A stretch of 64,000 nt of DNA from Phenylobacterium sp. (GCF_019636135.1 NZ_JAHBYD010000016.1:53485-117484); one strand, 5' to 3'; shown: positions 33,490-42,457, counted from the first letter of the stretch. A program made the numbers and translations. Notes: generated by a model from the letters alone, not told the origin.

Positions 33490-33975
33490 ATGACCCTCAG
33501 CGACAAGGACGTCCAGGACCGCCTCTGGAGCGCCGTCGAAGACCACCACACCGGCATGCTCGGCCTGCTCGGCGACCGGCATCACTTCCAGCCGATGACC
33601 GCCTTCGTCGAGCGCGACACCAACACCCTGTGGTTCTTCACCAGGAACGACACCGACCTCGCCCGGGCGATCGACGCCGGCGCCGAGGCCGCCTTCATCT
33701 TCACGGACAGGAAGCTGCAGGCCTGCATCGACGGGCGGATCAGCCTCGACCACGACCGCGCCCGCATCGACAGGTACTGGAACGCCCACGTCGCGGCCTG
33801 GTACCCGGACGGCAAGGACGATCCCACGCTCACGCTGCTGAAGCTGGACGTGACCGACGCCGCGGTGTGGATCACCGAAGGCGGATTGCTGAAGTATGCG
33901 TTCGAGCTCGCCAAGGCCAACGCCGGCAAGACCACGCCGGACGTGGGCGAACGACGCGACCTGAACTTCCACTGA
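33490..33975 (+). CDS. General-stress-type PNPOx-like flavin protein
   Basis: 161 residues from the ATG at 33490 (MTLSDKDVQDRLWSAVEDHH). The split-barrel at 8-135 has HTGMLGLLGDRHHFQPMTAF, TLWFFTRNDTDLARAID and GRISLDHDRARIDRYWNAHV, matching the general stress protein 26 branch (Pfam Pyrid_ox_like). These bind FMN or FAD; their enzymatic role is unclear. An ATG 150 nt upstream in frame is not family-like. It diverges from the thioredoxin gene. Confidence 0.85.
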   Translation: MTLSDKDVQDRLWSAVEDHHTGMLGLLGDRHHFQPMTAFVERDTNTLWFFTRNDTDLARAIDAGAEAAFIFTDRKLQACIDGRISLDHDRARIDRYWNAHVAAWYPDGKDDPTLTLLKLDVTDAAVWITEGGLLKYAFELAKANAGKTTPDVGERRDLNFH

Positions 33976-34160
33976 TCGGCGCAGGTACGGCGGAACGGCG
34001 CCGGATCGGCAAACGTTGATTCCCGCCGATTCGGCGGCGACCGCGTCACCCAGCTATAGTTGCGTCGACTATCCGACCATGCCTGAAGCTGGCGCGGTCG
34101 TCCTCTATTGATCTCCCCTGCGACCATTTCGCCTGGATTCACCCGTCCCGCCCCATGTGA

Positions 34161-34174
34161 GTCGAGTACTCGAC
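34161..34174. promoter_or_regulatory. Perfect 14-bp palindrome upstream of Crp/Fnr gene
   Basis: GTCGAGTACTCGAC is an exact inverted repeat 64 bp before the start of the Crp/Fnr-type gene. Candidate operator, possibly autoregulatory. It differs from the classical TTGAT-N4-ATCAA Fnr site. Confidence 0.45.
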
Positions 34175-34238
34175 AGTCTTGGGCCACGCGCGTCGATAGC
34201 TTGAAACCCAAGCCGCACCGCGGCGTTTCCAGTCCCCG

Positions 34239-34991
34239 ATGCAAAGGCCCGCACCCGCATTGCAGAACAGCCTGCTCGAAGCTCTGCCTGCGGCCGACCT
34301 CGCGCTGTTCGCCCCCCAGCTCGTCCAGGTGGAGCTCGAGCGCGGCCGGCTGCTCTACGACCCCGGCGATCCGATCGAGCACGTCTACTTCCCGCACGAC
34401 GGGGTCGTCTCGCTGATGACGCTGATGGAGAACGGCGCGGCCATCGAGTCGACCACCATCGGCCCCGAGGGCGCGCTGGGCCTGATGGCCGCGGTCGCGC
34501 CGCGACAGTCGCTCAGCCGCGCCATCGTCCAGACGCCGCTGCGCGCCGCGCGGATCGGCGTCGAGCGCCTGCACGAGGCCTGGACGAGGAGCCCGGCCCT
34601 GCGGGACCTCGTCGACCGCCACACCGAGGCGCTCTACGGCCATGCGATCCAGTCGGTGGCCTGCAACGCCCTGCACTCGGTGGAGGAGCGTTTCTGCCGC
34701 TGGCTGCTCACCTGCCACGACCGCATCTCCACCGACACCATCGCGCTGACCCAGGAATTCCTGGCCGACATGCTGGGCGTGCAGCGCACGACGGTGACCG
34801 CCGTCGCCCGCTCGCTGCAGGAGAAGGGCATGATCCGATACCGTCGCGGCGTGGTCGACGTGGTCGACCGCCAGGCCCTGCAGCAGTTGAGCTGCGAGTG
34901 CTACGGCGTGATCCGCGGCAACTACGATCGCCTGCTGGGGCGCGCGCCCAGGGACGACCGCCCACGCCGCTACGCCACCGGCGACACCTGA
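34239..34991 (+). CDS. Crp/Fnr-family transcriptional regulator
   Basis: 250 residues. The cyclic-nucleotide-type barrel covers about 20-130 (LERGRLLYDPGDPIEHVYFP, DGVVSLMTLMENGAAIE). The Crp-type winged helix at about 155-220 reads LTQEFLADMLGVQRTTVTAV, then SLQEKGMIRYRRGVVDVVD. There is no Fnr-type N-terminal Cys cluster and the cNMP phosphate motif is not obvious, so the ligand is unknown. The following M13 peptidase gene on the same strand begins 113 nt downstream. Confidence 0.85.
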   Translation: MQRPAPALQNSLLEALPAADLALFAPQLVQVELERGRLLYDPGDPIEHVYFPHDGVVSLMTLMENGAAIESTTIGPEGALGLMAAVAPRQSLSRAIVQTPLRAARIGVERLHEAWTRSPALRDLVDRHTEALYGHAIQSVACNALHSVEERFCRWLLTCHDRISTDTIALTQEFLADMLGVQRTTVTAVARSLQEKGMIRYRRGVVDVVDRQALQQLSCECYGVIRGNYDRLLGRAPRDDRPRRYATGDT

Positions 34992-35104
34992 CCGGACCGA
35001 CCGCTCGCCGCGTAGTGATTGCGCGGCACGGATTTTCCTCGTTTCTTGCGCGCTTCCCCGCTTCCGCCCCCCGGAAGCGGCGCAACGAGATCGAGAAAAG
35101 ACCT

Positions 35105-37159
35105 ATGGTTTCTGGAATGCGCAAAATCCTGCTTGCCGGAGCGTCCCTCGCGCTGCTGGCCGGCGCCGCTTACGCCGCCGACGCCCCCGACGCCTCGACG
35201 CTGGCCTCGCCCAAATATGGGACCTGGGGCTTCGACCTCTCGGGCATGGACCGCTCGGTGAAGCCCGGCGACGACTTCTTCAAGTTCGCCAACGGCAAGT
35301 GGGACGAGCGCACGCAGATCCCGGCCGACCGCACCCGCTATGGCAACTTCAACAAGCTGCGCGAGCTCAGCGAGAACCGCATGCACGCGATCCTCGAGGA
35401 CGCGAAGGCGGGCAGGCTGACCGACCCCGACGCCGCCAAGATCGCCGCCGGCTACGCCTCGTTCATGGACGAGGCCCTGGCCGAAAGGCTCGACGCCAAG
35501 CCGCTGGCCCCGGCGCTCGCCCAGGTCCGCAAGGTGAAGACCAAGGCCGAGTTCACCGCCCTGATGGCGAAGTCGAACACCACCGGCTTCACCTCGATCT
35601 TCCCGATCGGCATCCAGGTCGACCAGAAGGCGACCACCCGGTACGCCGTCTACACCGGCAACGCCGGCCTGGGCCTGCCCGACCGCGACTACTACCTGAA
35701 GCCCGATTTCGCGGCGAAGAAGGCCAAGTACCAGGAGTACGTCCAGCAGATGCTGGCCATGGCCGGCTGGGAGAAGCCCGCCGAGAACGCCAGGGCCATC
35801 GTCGACTTCGAGACCCGGCTCGCCGAGGCGAGCTGGAGCCGCATCGAGCGGCGCGACCGCGACAAGACCTACAATCCGATGACCACCGCCGAGCTCGCCG
35901 CCTACACGCCGGGGTTCGACTGGAAGACCTACCTGGCGGCAAGCGACGTGCCGCAGGTGACCCGCATCGTGGTGACCACCAACACCGCCTTCCCCAAGGT
36001 GGCGAAGATCTACGGCGACACCTCGCTCGAGACGCTGAAGGCCTGGCAGGCCTTCCACCTCGCCGACAGCGCCGCGCCGTACCTCTCGAAGCGCTTCGTC
36101 GACGCCAACTACGCCTTCCGCCTGAAGGAGCTGGCCGGCCAGCCCGAGCAGCAGGCGCGCTGGAAGCGGGCCGCCGCCTTCATGGACCGGACCATCGGCG
36201 AGTCGGTGGGCCGCGTGTACGTCGCCCGCTACTTCCCGCCGGACGCCAAGGTGAAGATGGACGCCCTGGTGGTCGACATCCGCACGGCGCTGAAGGCCCG
36301 CATCGAGAAGCTCGACTGGATGGGCCCGGAGACCAAGGAAAAGGCGCTGGAGAAGCTCGGCAAGTTCGGCGTCAAGATCGCTTATCCTTCGAAGTGGCAG
36401 GACTACGCCGCGCTCCAGCTCAAGGCCGACGACCTCTACGGCAACGCCCTGCGTTCGGGCGCCTACGAGTGGCGCCGCCAGGTCGCCCGGCTGGACGGCC
36501 CGGTCGACAAGTCCGAGTGGGGCATGACCCCGCAGACGGTGAACGCCTACTACAGCCCGCCGAACAACGAGATCGTCTTCCCGGCCGCGATCCTGCAGCC
36601 GCCGTTCTTCGATCCGGACGCCGACCCGGCCATCAACTACGGCGGCATCGGCGGGGTGATCGGCCACGAGATCAGCCACGGCTTCGACGACCAGGGCCGC
36701 AAGTCCGACGGCGACGGCGTGCTGCGCGACTGGTGGACCGCCGAGGACGCCGGCAAGTTCAAGGTCCAGGCCGACCGGCTGGGCGCCCAGTACTCGGCGT
36801 TCGAGCCGGTTCCCGGCGCCAAGGTGCAGGGCGGCCTGACCATGGGCGAGAACATCGGCGACATGGGCGGCCTGTCGCTCGCGCTCGACGCCTACCACAC
36901 CTCGCTGAAGGGCCGGCCCGCGCCGGTGATCGACGGCCTGACCGGCGACCAGCGCGTCTTCCTCGGCTGGGCCCAGGTGTGGCGCGAGAAGAGCCGCGAG
37001 GAGGCGCTGCGCCAGCAGGTCGTCACCGACCCGCACTCGCCGGCCTACTTCCGCGTCAACGGCGTCATCCGGAACATCCCCGGCTGGTACGACGCCTGGA
37101 ACGTCCAGCCGGGCGACAAGCTCTACGTCGCCCCCGCCGACCGCGTCGACATCTGGTGA
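35105..37159 (+). CDS. M13-family zinc metalloendopeptidase (neprilysin/PepO type), exported
   Basis: 684 residues from the ATG at 35105 (MVSGMRKILLAGASLALLAG), preceded by GAGAAAAG; the ATG at 35117 is an alternative. The signal peptide ends near residue 25. The N-terminal M13 domain starts SGMDRSVKPGDDFFKFANGK. The zinc site is HEISH at 521-525, followed by GFDDQGR, and the third ligand is Glu582 in MGENIGDMGG. NAYYSPPNNEIVFPAAILQP and the terminal YNVQP-type end (WDAWNVQPGDKLYVAP) are typical. Full length, all catalytic residues present; a periplasmic peptidase. Confidence 0.93.
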   Translation: MVSGMRKILLAGASLALLAGAAYAADAPDASTLASPKYGTWGFDLSGMDRSVKPGDDFFKFANGKWDERTQIPADRTRYGNFNKLRELSENRMHAILEDAKAGRLTDPDAAKIAAGYASFMDEALAERLDAKPLAPALAQVRKVKTKAEFTALMAKSNTTGFTSIFPIGIQVDQKATTRYAVYTGNAGLGLPDRDYYLKPDFAAKKAKYQEYVQQMLAMAGWEKPAENARAIVDFETRLAEASWSRIERRDRDKTYNPMTTAELAAYTPGFDWKTYLAASDVPQVTRIVVTTNTAFPKVAKIYGDTSLETLKAWQAFHLADSAAPYLSKRFVDANYAFRLKELAGQPEQQARWKRAAAFMDRTIGESVGRVYVARYFPPDAKVKMDALVVDIRTALKARIEKLDWMGPETKEKALEKLGKFGVKIAYPSKWQDYAALQLKADDLYGNALRSGAYEWRRQVARLDGPVDKSEWGMTPQTVNAYYSPPNNEIVFPAAILQPPFFDPDADPAINYGGIGGVIGHEISHGFDDQGRKSDGDGVLRDWWTAEDAGKFKVQADRLGAQYSAFEPVPGAKVQGGLTMGENIGDMGGLSLALDAYHTSLKGRPAPVIDGLTGDQRVFLGWAQVWREKSREEALRQQVVTDPHSPAYFRVNGVIRNIPGWYDAWNVQPGDKLYVAPADRVDIW

Positions 37160-37234
37160 CCCTGGAGGGCGCGGGCCCCGGCCCGCGTCCGCCCCGTCGA
37201 CAGCCCCGAGGCGATCGGGGCCCGGGCGGAACCC

Positions 37235-38611
37235 TCAGGGGTTCGCCGCATGCACGACCCGGCCCGCGATCACGGTCGCGGCGACCCGGTCGGCCGAGGG
37301 ATGGGCCAGCACGTCCCGGAGCGGCGCGTCCAGCAGGCAGAGGTCGGCCGGCTCGCCCACGGCCACGCGCCGTCGCCGGCGCCCCGGCGCGGCGGGATCG
37401 CCAAGGTAGAGGCCGAGCGCGGTCGCGGCATCCACCGCCTCGCCGGCGCCGATCGAGAGCCCGCCCGCGCTCCGCCGCGCCATCGCCGCGGCGATCCCGA
37501 CCCACGGATCGGGCGTCGCGTAGGGCGCGTCCGAACTGCCGGCCACGGGCACGCCCGCCGCCAGCAGGCTGGCGCAGCGGTAGAGGTCGGGCAGGTCTTC
37601 GGCCGCCACGTTGGCGGCGTAGCGGTCGCCCCGCTCGCGGATGAAGGCCGACTGCGTCACGACCGTGAGGCCCAGCGCCTTCAGCTCACCGATGGCGTCC
37701 GGCGGGATGACGCCGCCGTGCTCGATCCGGTCGCCGGGCTCCGCGCCCGCCATCCCGAACGCGGCCAGGCTCAGCGCCAGCTCCGCCGCCGTCACGCAAT
37801 GGACGCCCACCTTGCGGCCCTGCGCCCGCGCCCCCGCGATCCGTCCCACGAAGTCGTCCAGGTCGATCAGCGCATGGTCGTCCAGCAGCACCTTGACCGG
37901 CCCGACCGCGAACGCGCCGTCGGCCGGCGTCGCCAGCGGCCCGCCGCTCATCAGCGTCAGCCGTTGCGGCAGCTCGCCCGCCCGGTGCGCCGCCGCCAGC
38001 CGCCCGGCCGCGTCGGCGTCGGTGGTCACGCTGGCGTCGGTCAGCGCGGTGACGCCCTGGCGCGCGAGCACCCCCCCGATCGGCGCGAGCGGCGGCGGCT
38101 CGGCGCCGATCCGCGCGCGCAGCCACGCGTCGGCCCGCCAGATGCGGCCGGCGTCGCGCTCCAGCCCCGGCGGGTCGTCGCCCTCGCCCAGCGCGGCCAG
38201 GGCCGCACTGTTCAGCACCCACAGCGAGCCCGTCTGATGCTGCACCCGCAGCCGATGCCGCGGCGCGAGACGATCCAGCACGTCGCGGGTCAGTTCGCCC
38301 GCCATCGTCTCGTGGTAGCCCAGCACGCGGACCCAGGCGCCCACGGGCTTCGCCGCCGTCGCCGCGGCGATCCGCGCCGCGAACCGATCCGCAGTCTCGA
38401 CGCCCTCCAGCGTCACGGAGTCCGCCCGCGCGGCCAGCCCGAACAGGTGGATGTGGTGGTCGCAGAGCCCGGGGATCAACGCTCCGCCCCGCCCGTCGAT
38501 CTCGTCGCCGCCCGCGAGGCCCGCCCCGATCCCGGCGATCCGGCCGTCCACGATCCGCACGTCCAGGCCCGCGCGGCCGTCCACCTCGACGTTGCGGATC
38601 GCGAGCGTCAT
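37235..38611 (-). CDS. Amidohydrolase-family protein (YtcJ-like)
   Basis: 458 residues. The amidohydrolase metal motif is LIPGLCDHHIHLFGLA, followed by YtcJ-like GAWVRVLGYHETMAGEL. Further metal-site residues lie in KVGVHCVTAAELALSL and GDRIEHGGVIPPDAIGEL, with the catalytic Asp in VAGSSDAPYATPDPW. The N-terminal part is the usual small beta domain (IRNVEVDGRAGLDVRIVDGR). The start overlaps the stop of the CoA transferase gene by ATGA. In this operon it could open an amide or lactam ring or hydrolyse an ester of the substrate, but the family is too broad to say. Confidence 0.85.
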   Translation of the reverse strand: MTLAIRNVEVDGRAGLDVRIVDGRIAGIGAGLAGGDEIDGRGGALIPGLCDHHIHLFGLAARADSVTLEGVETADRFAARIAAATAAKPVGAWVRVLGYHETMAGELTRDVLDRLAPRHRLRVQHQTGSLWVLNSAALAALGEGDDPPGLERDAGRIWRADAWLRARIGAEPPPLAPIGGVLARQGVTALTDASVTTDADAAGRLAAAHRAGELPQRLTLMSGGPLATPADGAFAVGPVKVLLDDHALIDLDDFVGRIAGARAQGRKVGVHCVTAAELALSLAAFGMAGAEPGDRIEHGGVIPPDAIGELKALGLTVVTQSAFIRERGDRYAANVAAEDLPDLYRCASLLAAGVPVAGSSDAPYATPDPWVGIAAAMARRSAGGLSIGAGEAVDAATALGLYLGDPAAPGRRRRRVAVGEPADLCLLDAPLRDVLAHPSADRVAATVIAGRVVHAANP

Positions 38612-39618
38612 GCCGCGCGCGCCAGGCCCATCACGCCCGCGGCGCCGGCGGCGCAGAGCGCGAGCCCGGCGTCCACGCGAACCGCGCCATTGCCGGTCAG
38701 CGCCTCCAGCGCGCCGACGGCCGCCGCCAGCCCCGTGACCGGGTCCGCCAGGGCGTCGCCCAGGAACCGCGGCTCGCCGGCCTCGCTCCAGGCGACCAGC
38801 CCGCCGGCCGCGGCCGCGTCGTCGCCGAACGCCACGCGATGGCCATCCGCCCAGCCGTAGCCGGTGATCGCCACCCAGACCGCGCCCCCCTCGGTGAGCT
38901 CATGCGGATGGAAACCCAGTGCGCCGAAGGCCCGCGGCCGCGCGCCGGTGATCACCACGTCGGCGGCCAGCACCGCCTCGCGCAGCGCCGCGCGGCCGGC
39001 CGGATCGGAGAGGTCGACCGACCACGCGCGCTTGGCGCCGTTCAGCCGCCGGTGGAACTCCGGCGTCGAGGTCCAGGTCGGATCGGGCCGCGACAGGCTC
39101 TCGATCTTGGTCACCGCGCAGCCCGCCGCCGCCAGGATCGCGCCGCACATCGGCCCCGCCCACAGGGCCGAGAGGTCGACCACCTTGGGCGGCCCCGACC
39201 GCGCCCGCGAGGGCCAGTAGGCCTGTGTCCCGGCCTGGGGCCGCGCCGCCGCGACCTCTCCGACCGCCGCCACCGGCAGGCCCAGCCGCACGCCGTCCTC
39301 CAGCAGGCGGGCCACGATCCGCGCCGGGGCGAGCCGCTCGACCTGGTCCCAGGCGGGCTCGCCCCACTCGCCCCCCAGCCACGCCGGGACCAGCTCGCGA
39401 TCCTCGTCGCGCGCCAGGTTCACCGCGATCCAGCCGTCGGCGGCACGCACCAAGCGGCAGGCGCGGTTGGCCGAGATGCGGCCCGGCGGGTCCAGCGGCA
39501 GCAGGCCTTCGCGGGAGGTGATCCCCATGGCCGCCACGTCGACGCGAGCGCCGAGCCTGCCGCTGAGCCGCGCGATCCGCGCCGACAGGGAGCCCAGCAC
39601 CGCGTCGAAATCCCTCAC
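38608..39618 (-). CDS. CaiB/BaiF-type CoA transferase with halves in swapped order
   Basis: 336 residues, shorter than the usual 380-430. The start is GTG, overlapping the crotonase stop (GTGA). Residues about 35-125 look like the second half of a CaiB protein (GRISANRACRLVRAADGWIA, RLAPARIVARLLEDGVRLGL, PVAAVGEV). Residues 145-336 look like the first half: PKVVDLSALWAGPMCGAILA, KIES, NGAKRAWSVDLSDPAGRAAL, ADVVITGARPRAFGALGF, VAITGYG, and ADPVTGLAAAVGALEAL with a candidate catalytic Asp292. This suggests circular permutation. CaiB proteins move CoA between acids; direct activity here is untested. Confidence 0.78.
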   Translation of the reverse strand: MRDFDAVLGSLSARIARLSGRLGARVDVAAMGITSREGLLPLDPPGRISANRACRLVRAADGWIAVNLARDEDRELVPAWLGGEWGEPAWDQVERLAPARIVARLLEDGVRLGLPVAAVGEVAAARPQAGTQAYWPSRARSGPPKVVDLSALWAGPMCGAILAAAGCAVTKIESLSRPDPTWTSTPEFHRRLNGAKRAWSVDLSDPAGRAALREAVLAADVVITGARPRAFGALGFHPHELTEGGAVWVAITGYGWADGHRVAFGDDAAAAGGLVAWSEAGEPRFLGDALADPVTGLAAAVGALEALTGNGAVRVDAGLALCAAGAAGVMGLARAA

Positions 39619-40586
39619 GCCGCCACCTCGTCGACGAGGCCCCAGGCCAGCGCGGTCGCCAGGTCGATGTCGGCGCCGGAGATCGCCATCCAGCAGGCCC
39701 GCCGACGGCCCACGCGCCGCGGGATCGTGGCCGTCCCGCCGGCGCCGGGGATCAGGCCCATCGAGACCTCCGGCAGCCGGAAGTGCGCGCCCGGGTCCGC
39801 CGCCACCCGCCCCGCCGCCGCCGGAACCTCGACGCCTGCGCCCACGCAGGCGCCGTGCAGCCGTGCGGTCAGCCGCGGGCCCAGCGCCGCCGCCAGGCGC
39901 GCCGGCGAGCGCAGGGTGCGGATCAGGTGCGCCTGGCCCGGATCGGCCGCCGCGCCGAACTCGTCGAGATCGCCGCCGGCGCTGAAGCACGGTCCGTCGC
40001 CGCTCAGGCCGACCGGCGGCGCGTCGGGGTGCTCCAGGGCGAACCCCAGCGCTTCGGCCAGTTCGTCCCGCATCCGGGCGTCGAAGGCGTTGCGCCGCTC
40101 GGCCCGCGTCAGCCGCACCTCGATCGCCCGGCCCACCGCCACCTCGACGCGCTTGCCGAGGTCGCCGCGCGCCCGGGGCGGGTTCGCCGCCCGCCACGAG
40201 CGGAAGCCGTCCGACGCCAGCAGCATCGAATAGGCCATCGACTCCAGCGCCAGCGCTTCGTCCAGCGAGACCGACAGCGACATCCGCAGCACCTGCGCGC
40301 AGACCGCCGCCGCCACCGGCTGGGCCGAGACCGCCGCCTTCAACTGCGCGACCGCGCCGTCCAGCTTCCCTGCCGGCATGCCGACCCAGGGCCCCGGCGC
40401 GCCCGGCTCGTCGCTCAGCAGGATGTCGAACGGCTCCAGCGCCCCACCCGGCAGCGGGCCGGAGCGCCACACGCCGACCTGCACGACGCCCGGCGTCGCC
40501 GCCACCGGCGGCGCGTCGCGCCCCAGCTCGGTGACCGCGATCCCGGCGCCGCCCAGCTCGGTCAGGTCGGCGATCAGGTCAGGCAT
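39615..40586 (-). CDS. Enoyl-CoA hydratase/isomerase-like protein with extra N-terminal domain
   Basis: 323 residues from the ATG at 40586 (MPDLIADLTELGGAGIAVTE). The crotonase core is at about 145-323: LTRAERRNAFDARMRDELAE, FSAGGDLDEF (oxyanion hole), GACVGAGVEVPAAAG with Glu253, and FRLPEVSMGLIPGAGGTATI with Glu273, the two catalytic Glu. It stops at LAWGLVDEVAA, without the usual C-terminal helices. The first 140 residues resemble a decayed crotonase ending in exactly such helices (SLDEALALESMAYSMLLASD). It is coupled to the CoA transferase by a 4-nt overlap. Confidence 0.8.
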   Translation of the reverse strand: MPDLIADLTELGGAGIAVTELGRDAPPVAATPGVVQVGVWRSGPLPGGALEPFDILLSDEPGAPGPWVGMPAGKLDGAVAQLKAAVSAQPVAAAVCAQVLRMSLSVSLDEALALESMAYSMLLASDGFRSWRAANPPRARGDLGKRVEVAVGRAIEVRLTRAERRNAFDARMRDELAEALGFALEHPDAPPVGLSGDGPCFSAGGDLDEFGAAADPGQAHLIRTLRSPARLAAALGPRLTARLHGACVGAGVEVPAAAGRVAADPGAHFRLPEVSMGLIPGAGGTATIPRRVGRRRACWMAISGADIDLATALAWGLVDEVAA

Positions 40587-40635
40587 CGGCGCGCGTCCCG
40601 CATTCCTCACCCATACCCCCGCGCGGACAGGCGGG

Positions 40636-42141
40636 TCAGCCCTTCGCCATCTCGGCCTTGAGCTGGCGGCGCAGCAGCTTGCCGGTGTCGTTGTACGGCA
40701 GGGCGTCGCGGAATTCCCAGACCTCCGGCGTCTTGGAGGACCGCAGGCGCGCCTTCGCGAACGCCTTCAGCTCGTCCACGGAGGGCTTGGCGTCCTTCGC
40801 CACGATCACCGCGGCGACCTTCTCGCCCCATTCGTTGTCGGGCAGCCCCAGCACGGCGACGTCGTCGATGGCCGGATGCTCGCGCAGCACGTCCTCGATC
40901 TCGCCCGGGCTCATGTTCTCGCCGCCGCGCACGATCACGTCGTCCAGCCGGCCCTCCACGAAGAGGTAGCCCTCCTCGTCCAGGTAGCCGCCGTCGTTGG
41001 TCGCGAACCAGCCGTCGGCGCCGATCACCTTCTTCGACGTGTACTCGCCCGAGACCTGCTCGCCGCGGACGTAGATCTCGCCCGACTGGTTCGGCCCCAG
41101 CACCTCGCCGTGCGCCCCGCGGATCTCCAGCTCCAGGGTCGGCAGCGGCTTGCCCACCGAGCCCAGGCGCTTCTTCACCGCCTCGTCGTCCGAGTAGAGC
41201 GCCATCCGGTGATCGTCGGGGCCGAGGATCGAGATGGTCGAGCTGGTCTCGGTCAGGCCGTAGGCGTTGGCGAAGTCCACGTGCGGCAGCATGTCCAGCG
41301 CACGCTCGATCACCGGCAGCGGCATGCGCCCGCCGCCGTAGCTGATCGCCCGCATCGACGGCAGCGTCTCGCCGCGCGCCGCCAGCACGTCGAGGATGCG
41401 GCCCAGCATGGTCGGCACCACCATCGCGTGGGTGATGTCCTCGGCCGCGGCGGCCGCCACCCAGGCCTCCGGCGTGAAGGCCTCCAGGTGGACGATGCGC
41501 CGTCCGCCGTAGATGCCGGTCAGCACCGCGCTGATCCCGGCGATGTGGTACGGCGGCACGCTCACCAGCGCGGCCTCGTCGCCTTCCGCGCCCTGGAACT
41601 CCACCGTGGAGATCACGTAGCTGGTCAGGTTGGCGTGGCGCAGGATCGCGGCCTTGGGCTCGCCCGTCGTGCCGCTGGTGAACAGCAGCACGGCGATGTC
41701 GTGGTCGGCGTCCAGGAACTCGGCTTCGCAGTCGCCGTGGATGTTGCAGGCCGCCTCGAAGGCGCTGCGGCTCACCACCTTCACGGCCTCGGCCGCCGCC
41801 AGCCTGGGGACCATGTCGTCGTCGACGATCGCCACCGACGGCGCGGTGCGCGCGAGCAGCTTGTTCAGGTCGGCGTCGGGCAGGCGGTAGTTGAGGGGCG
41901 CGAAGGGCTTCGCCAGCATCCCGGCCGCGAAGATCGCCACCGGCAGGGTCGGACCGTTCAGCCCTACGAACGCGACGTTGGCCCCGCCCATCTGTTCGAG
42001 GAACGCCGCGCCATGGTGGGCCCGCCGGCGGGTCTCGCGGTAGCTGAGGCCGGCCGCGCGCGGCCCCAGCGCCAGCCGGTCAGGCGCGGCGTCCGCCGCC
42101 ATGTCGAGCAATAGGGCTGTGTGCAACTTCGCGATCCCCAA
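40636..42141 (-). CDS. Acyl-CoA synthetase (AMP-forming)
   Basis: About 500 residues. The start is uncertain: a TTG at 42141 gives the best length, with the first ATG at 42102. The P-loop motif LLFTSGTTGEPKAAILRH, the A5 motif NAYGLTETSSTISILG, the A7/A8 motifs GWFATNDGGYLDEEGYLFVE and GRLDDVIVRGGENMSPGEIE, and the catalytic Lys in NDTGKLLRRQLK are all present. It ligates a carboxylic acid to CoA through an acyl adenylate. It heads the crotonase/CoA transferase/amidohydrolase genes, so it probably activates their substrate. Confidence 0.9.
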   Translation of the reverse strand: MGIAKLHTALLLDMAADAAPDRLALGPRAAGLSYRETRRRAHHGAAFLEQMGGANVAFVGLNGPTLPVAIFAAGMLAKPFAPLNYRLPDADLNKLLARTAPSVAIVDDDMVPRLAAAEAVKVVSRSAFEAACNIHGDCEAEFLDADHDIAVLLFTSGTTGEPKAAILRHANLTSYVISTVEFQGAEGDEAALVSVPPYHIAGISAVLTGIYGGRRIVHLEAFTPEAWVAAAAAEDITHAMVVPTMLGRILDVLAARGETLPSMRAISYGGGRMPLPVIERALDMLPHVDFANAYGLTETSSTISILGPDDHRMALYSDDEAVKKRLGSVGKPLPTLELEIRGAHGEVLGPNQSGEIYVRGEQVSGEYTSKKVIGADGWFATNDGGYLDEEGYLFVEGRLDDVIVRGGENMSPGEIEDVLREHPAIDDVAVLGLPDNEWGEKVAAVIVAKDAKPSVDELKAFAKARLRSSKTPEVWEFRDALPYNDTGKLLRRQLKAEMAKG

Positions 42142-42148
42142 CAGCCGC

Positions 42149-42457
42149 TCAGTCCGACGCGGGCAGCTTCTTGGCTTCCTTGGCGCCGATCGGGCGGCCG
42201 CCGATGGTCAGCGTGCCCTGGCCGGTCTTGGTGCAGAGCACCTCCATGCCGGTCTCCTCGTCGGCATAGCGCTTGCCCGCCTGGCTGCCGTCGGTGAAGC
42301 CCTCGGCGATCGCCTTGCCCTCCGGCCTGGCCTCGGCGTGCGCGATCACGGGATAGCCGCCGCACTCCAGCGAGGCCTCGGCCTTCGGGGGGCGCACGAC
42401 CACCACCTCGGTGTCGCAAACCGCACTCTTCCAGCGCGATCCGGGCTTCAATTCCAT
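42149..42457 (-). CDS. Small conserved-looking protein preceding the ligase
   Basis: 102 residues (MELKPGSRWKSAVCDTEVVV), with GGGGAG before the ATG. Two Cys sit in the first half (SAVCDTEVVVVRPPKAEASL, ECGGYPVIAH) and one near GMEVLCTKTGQGTLTIGG, which could form a small metal-binding or redox fold. It is 7 nt upstream of the ligase start, so it is the first gene of the operon. Function unknown; a role linked to the ligase is inferred from position only. Confidence 0.7.
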   Translation of the reverse strand: MELKPGSRWKSAVCDTEVVVVRPPKAEASLECGGYPVIAHAEARPEGKAIAEGFTDGSQAGKRYADEETGMEVLCTKTGQGTLTIGGRPIGAKEAKKLPASD

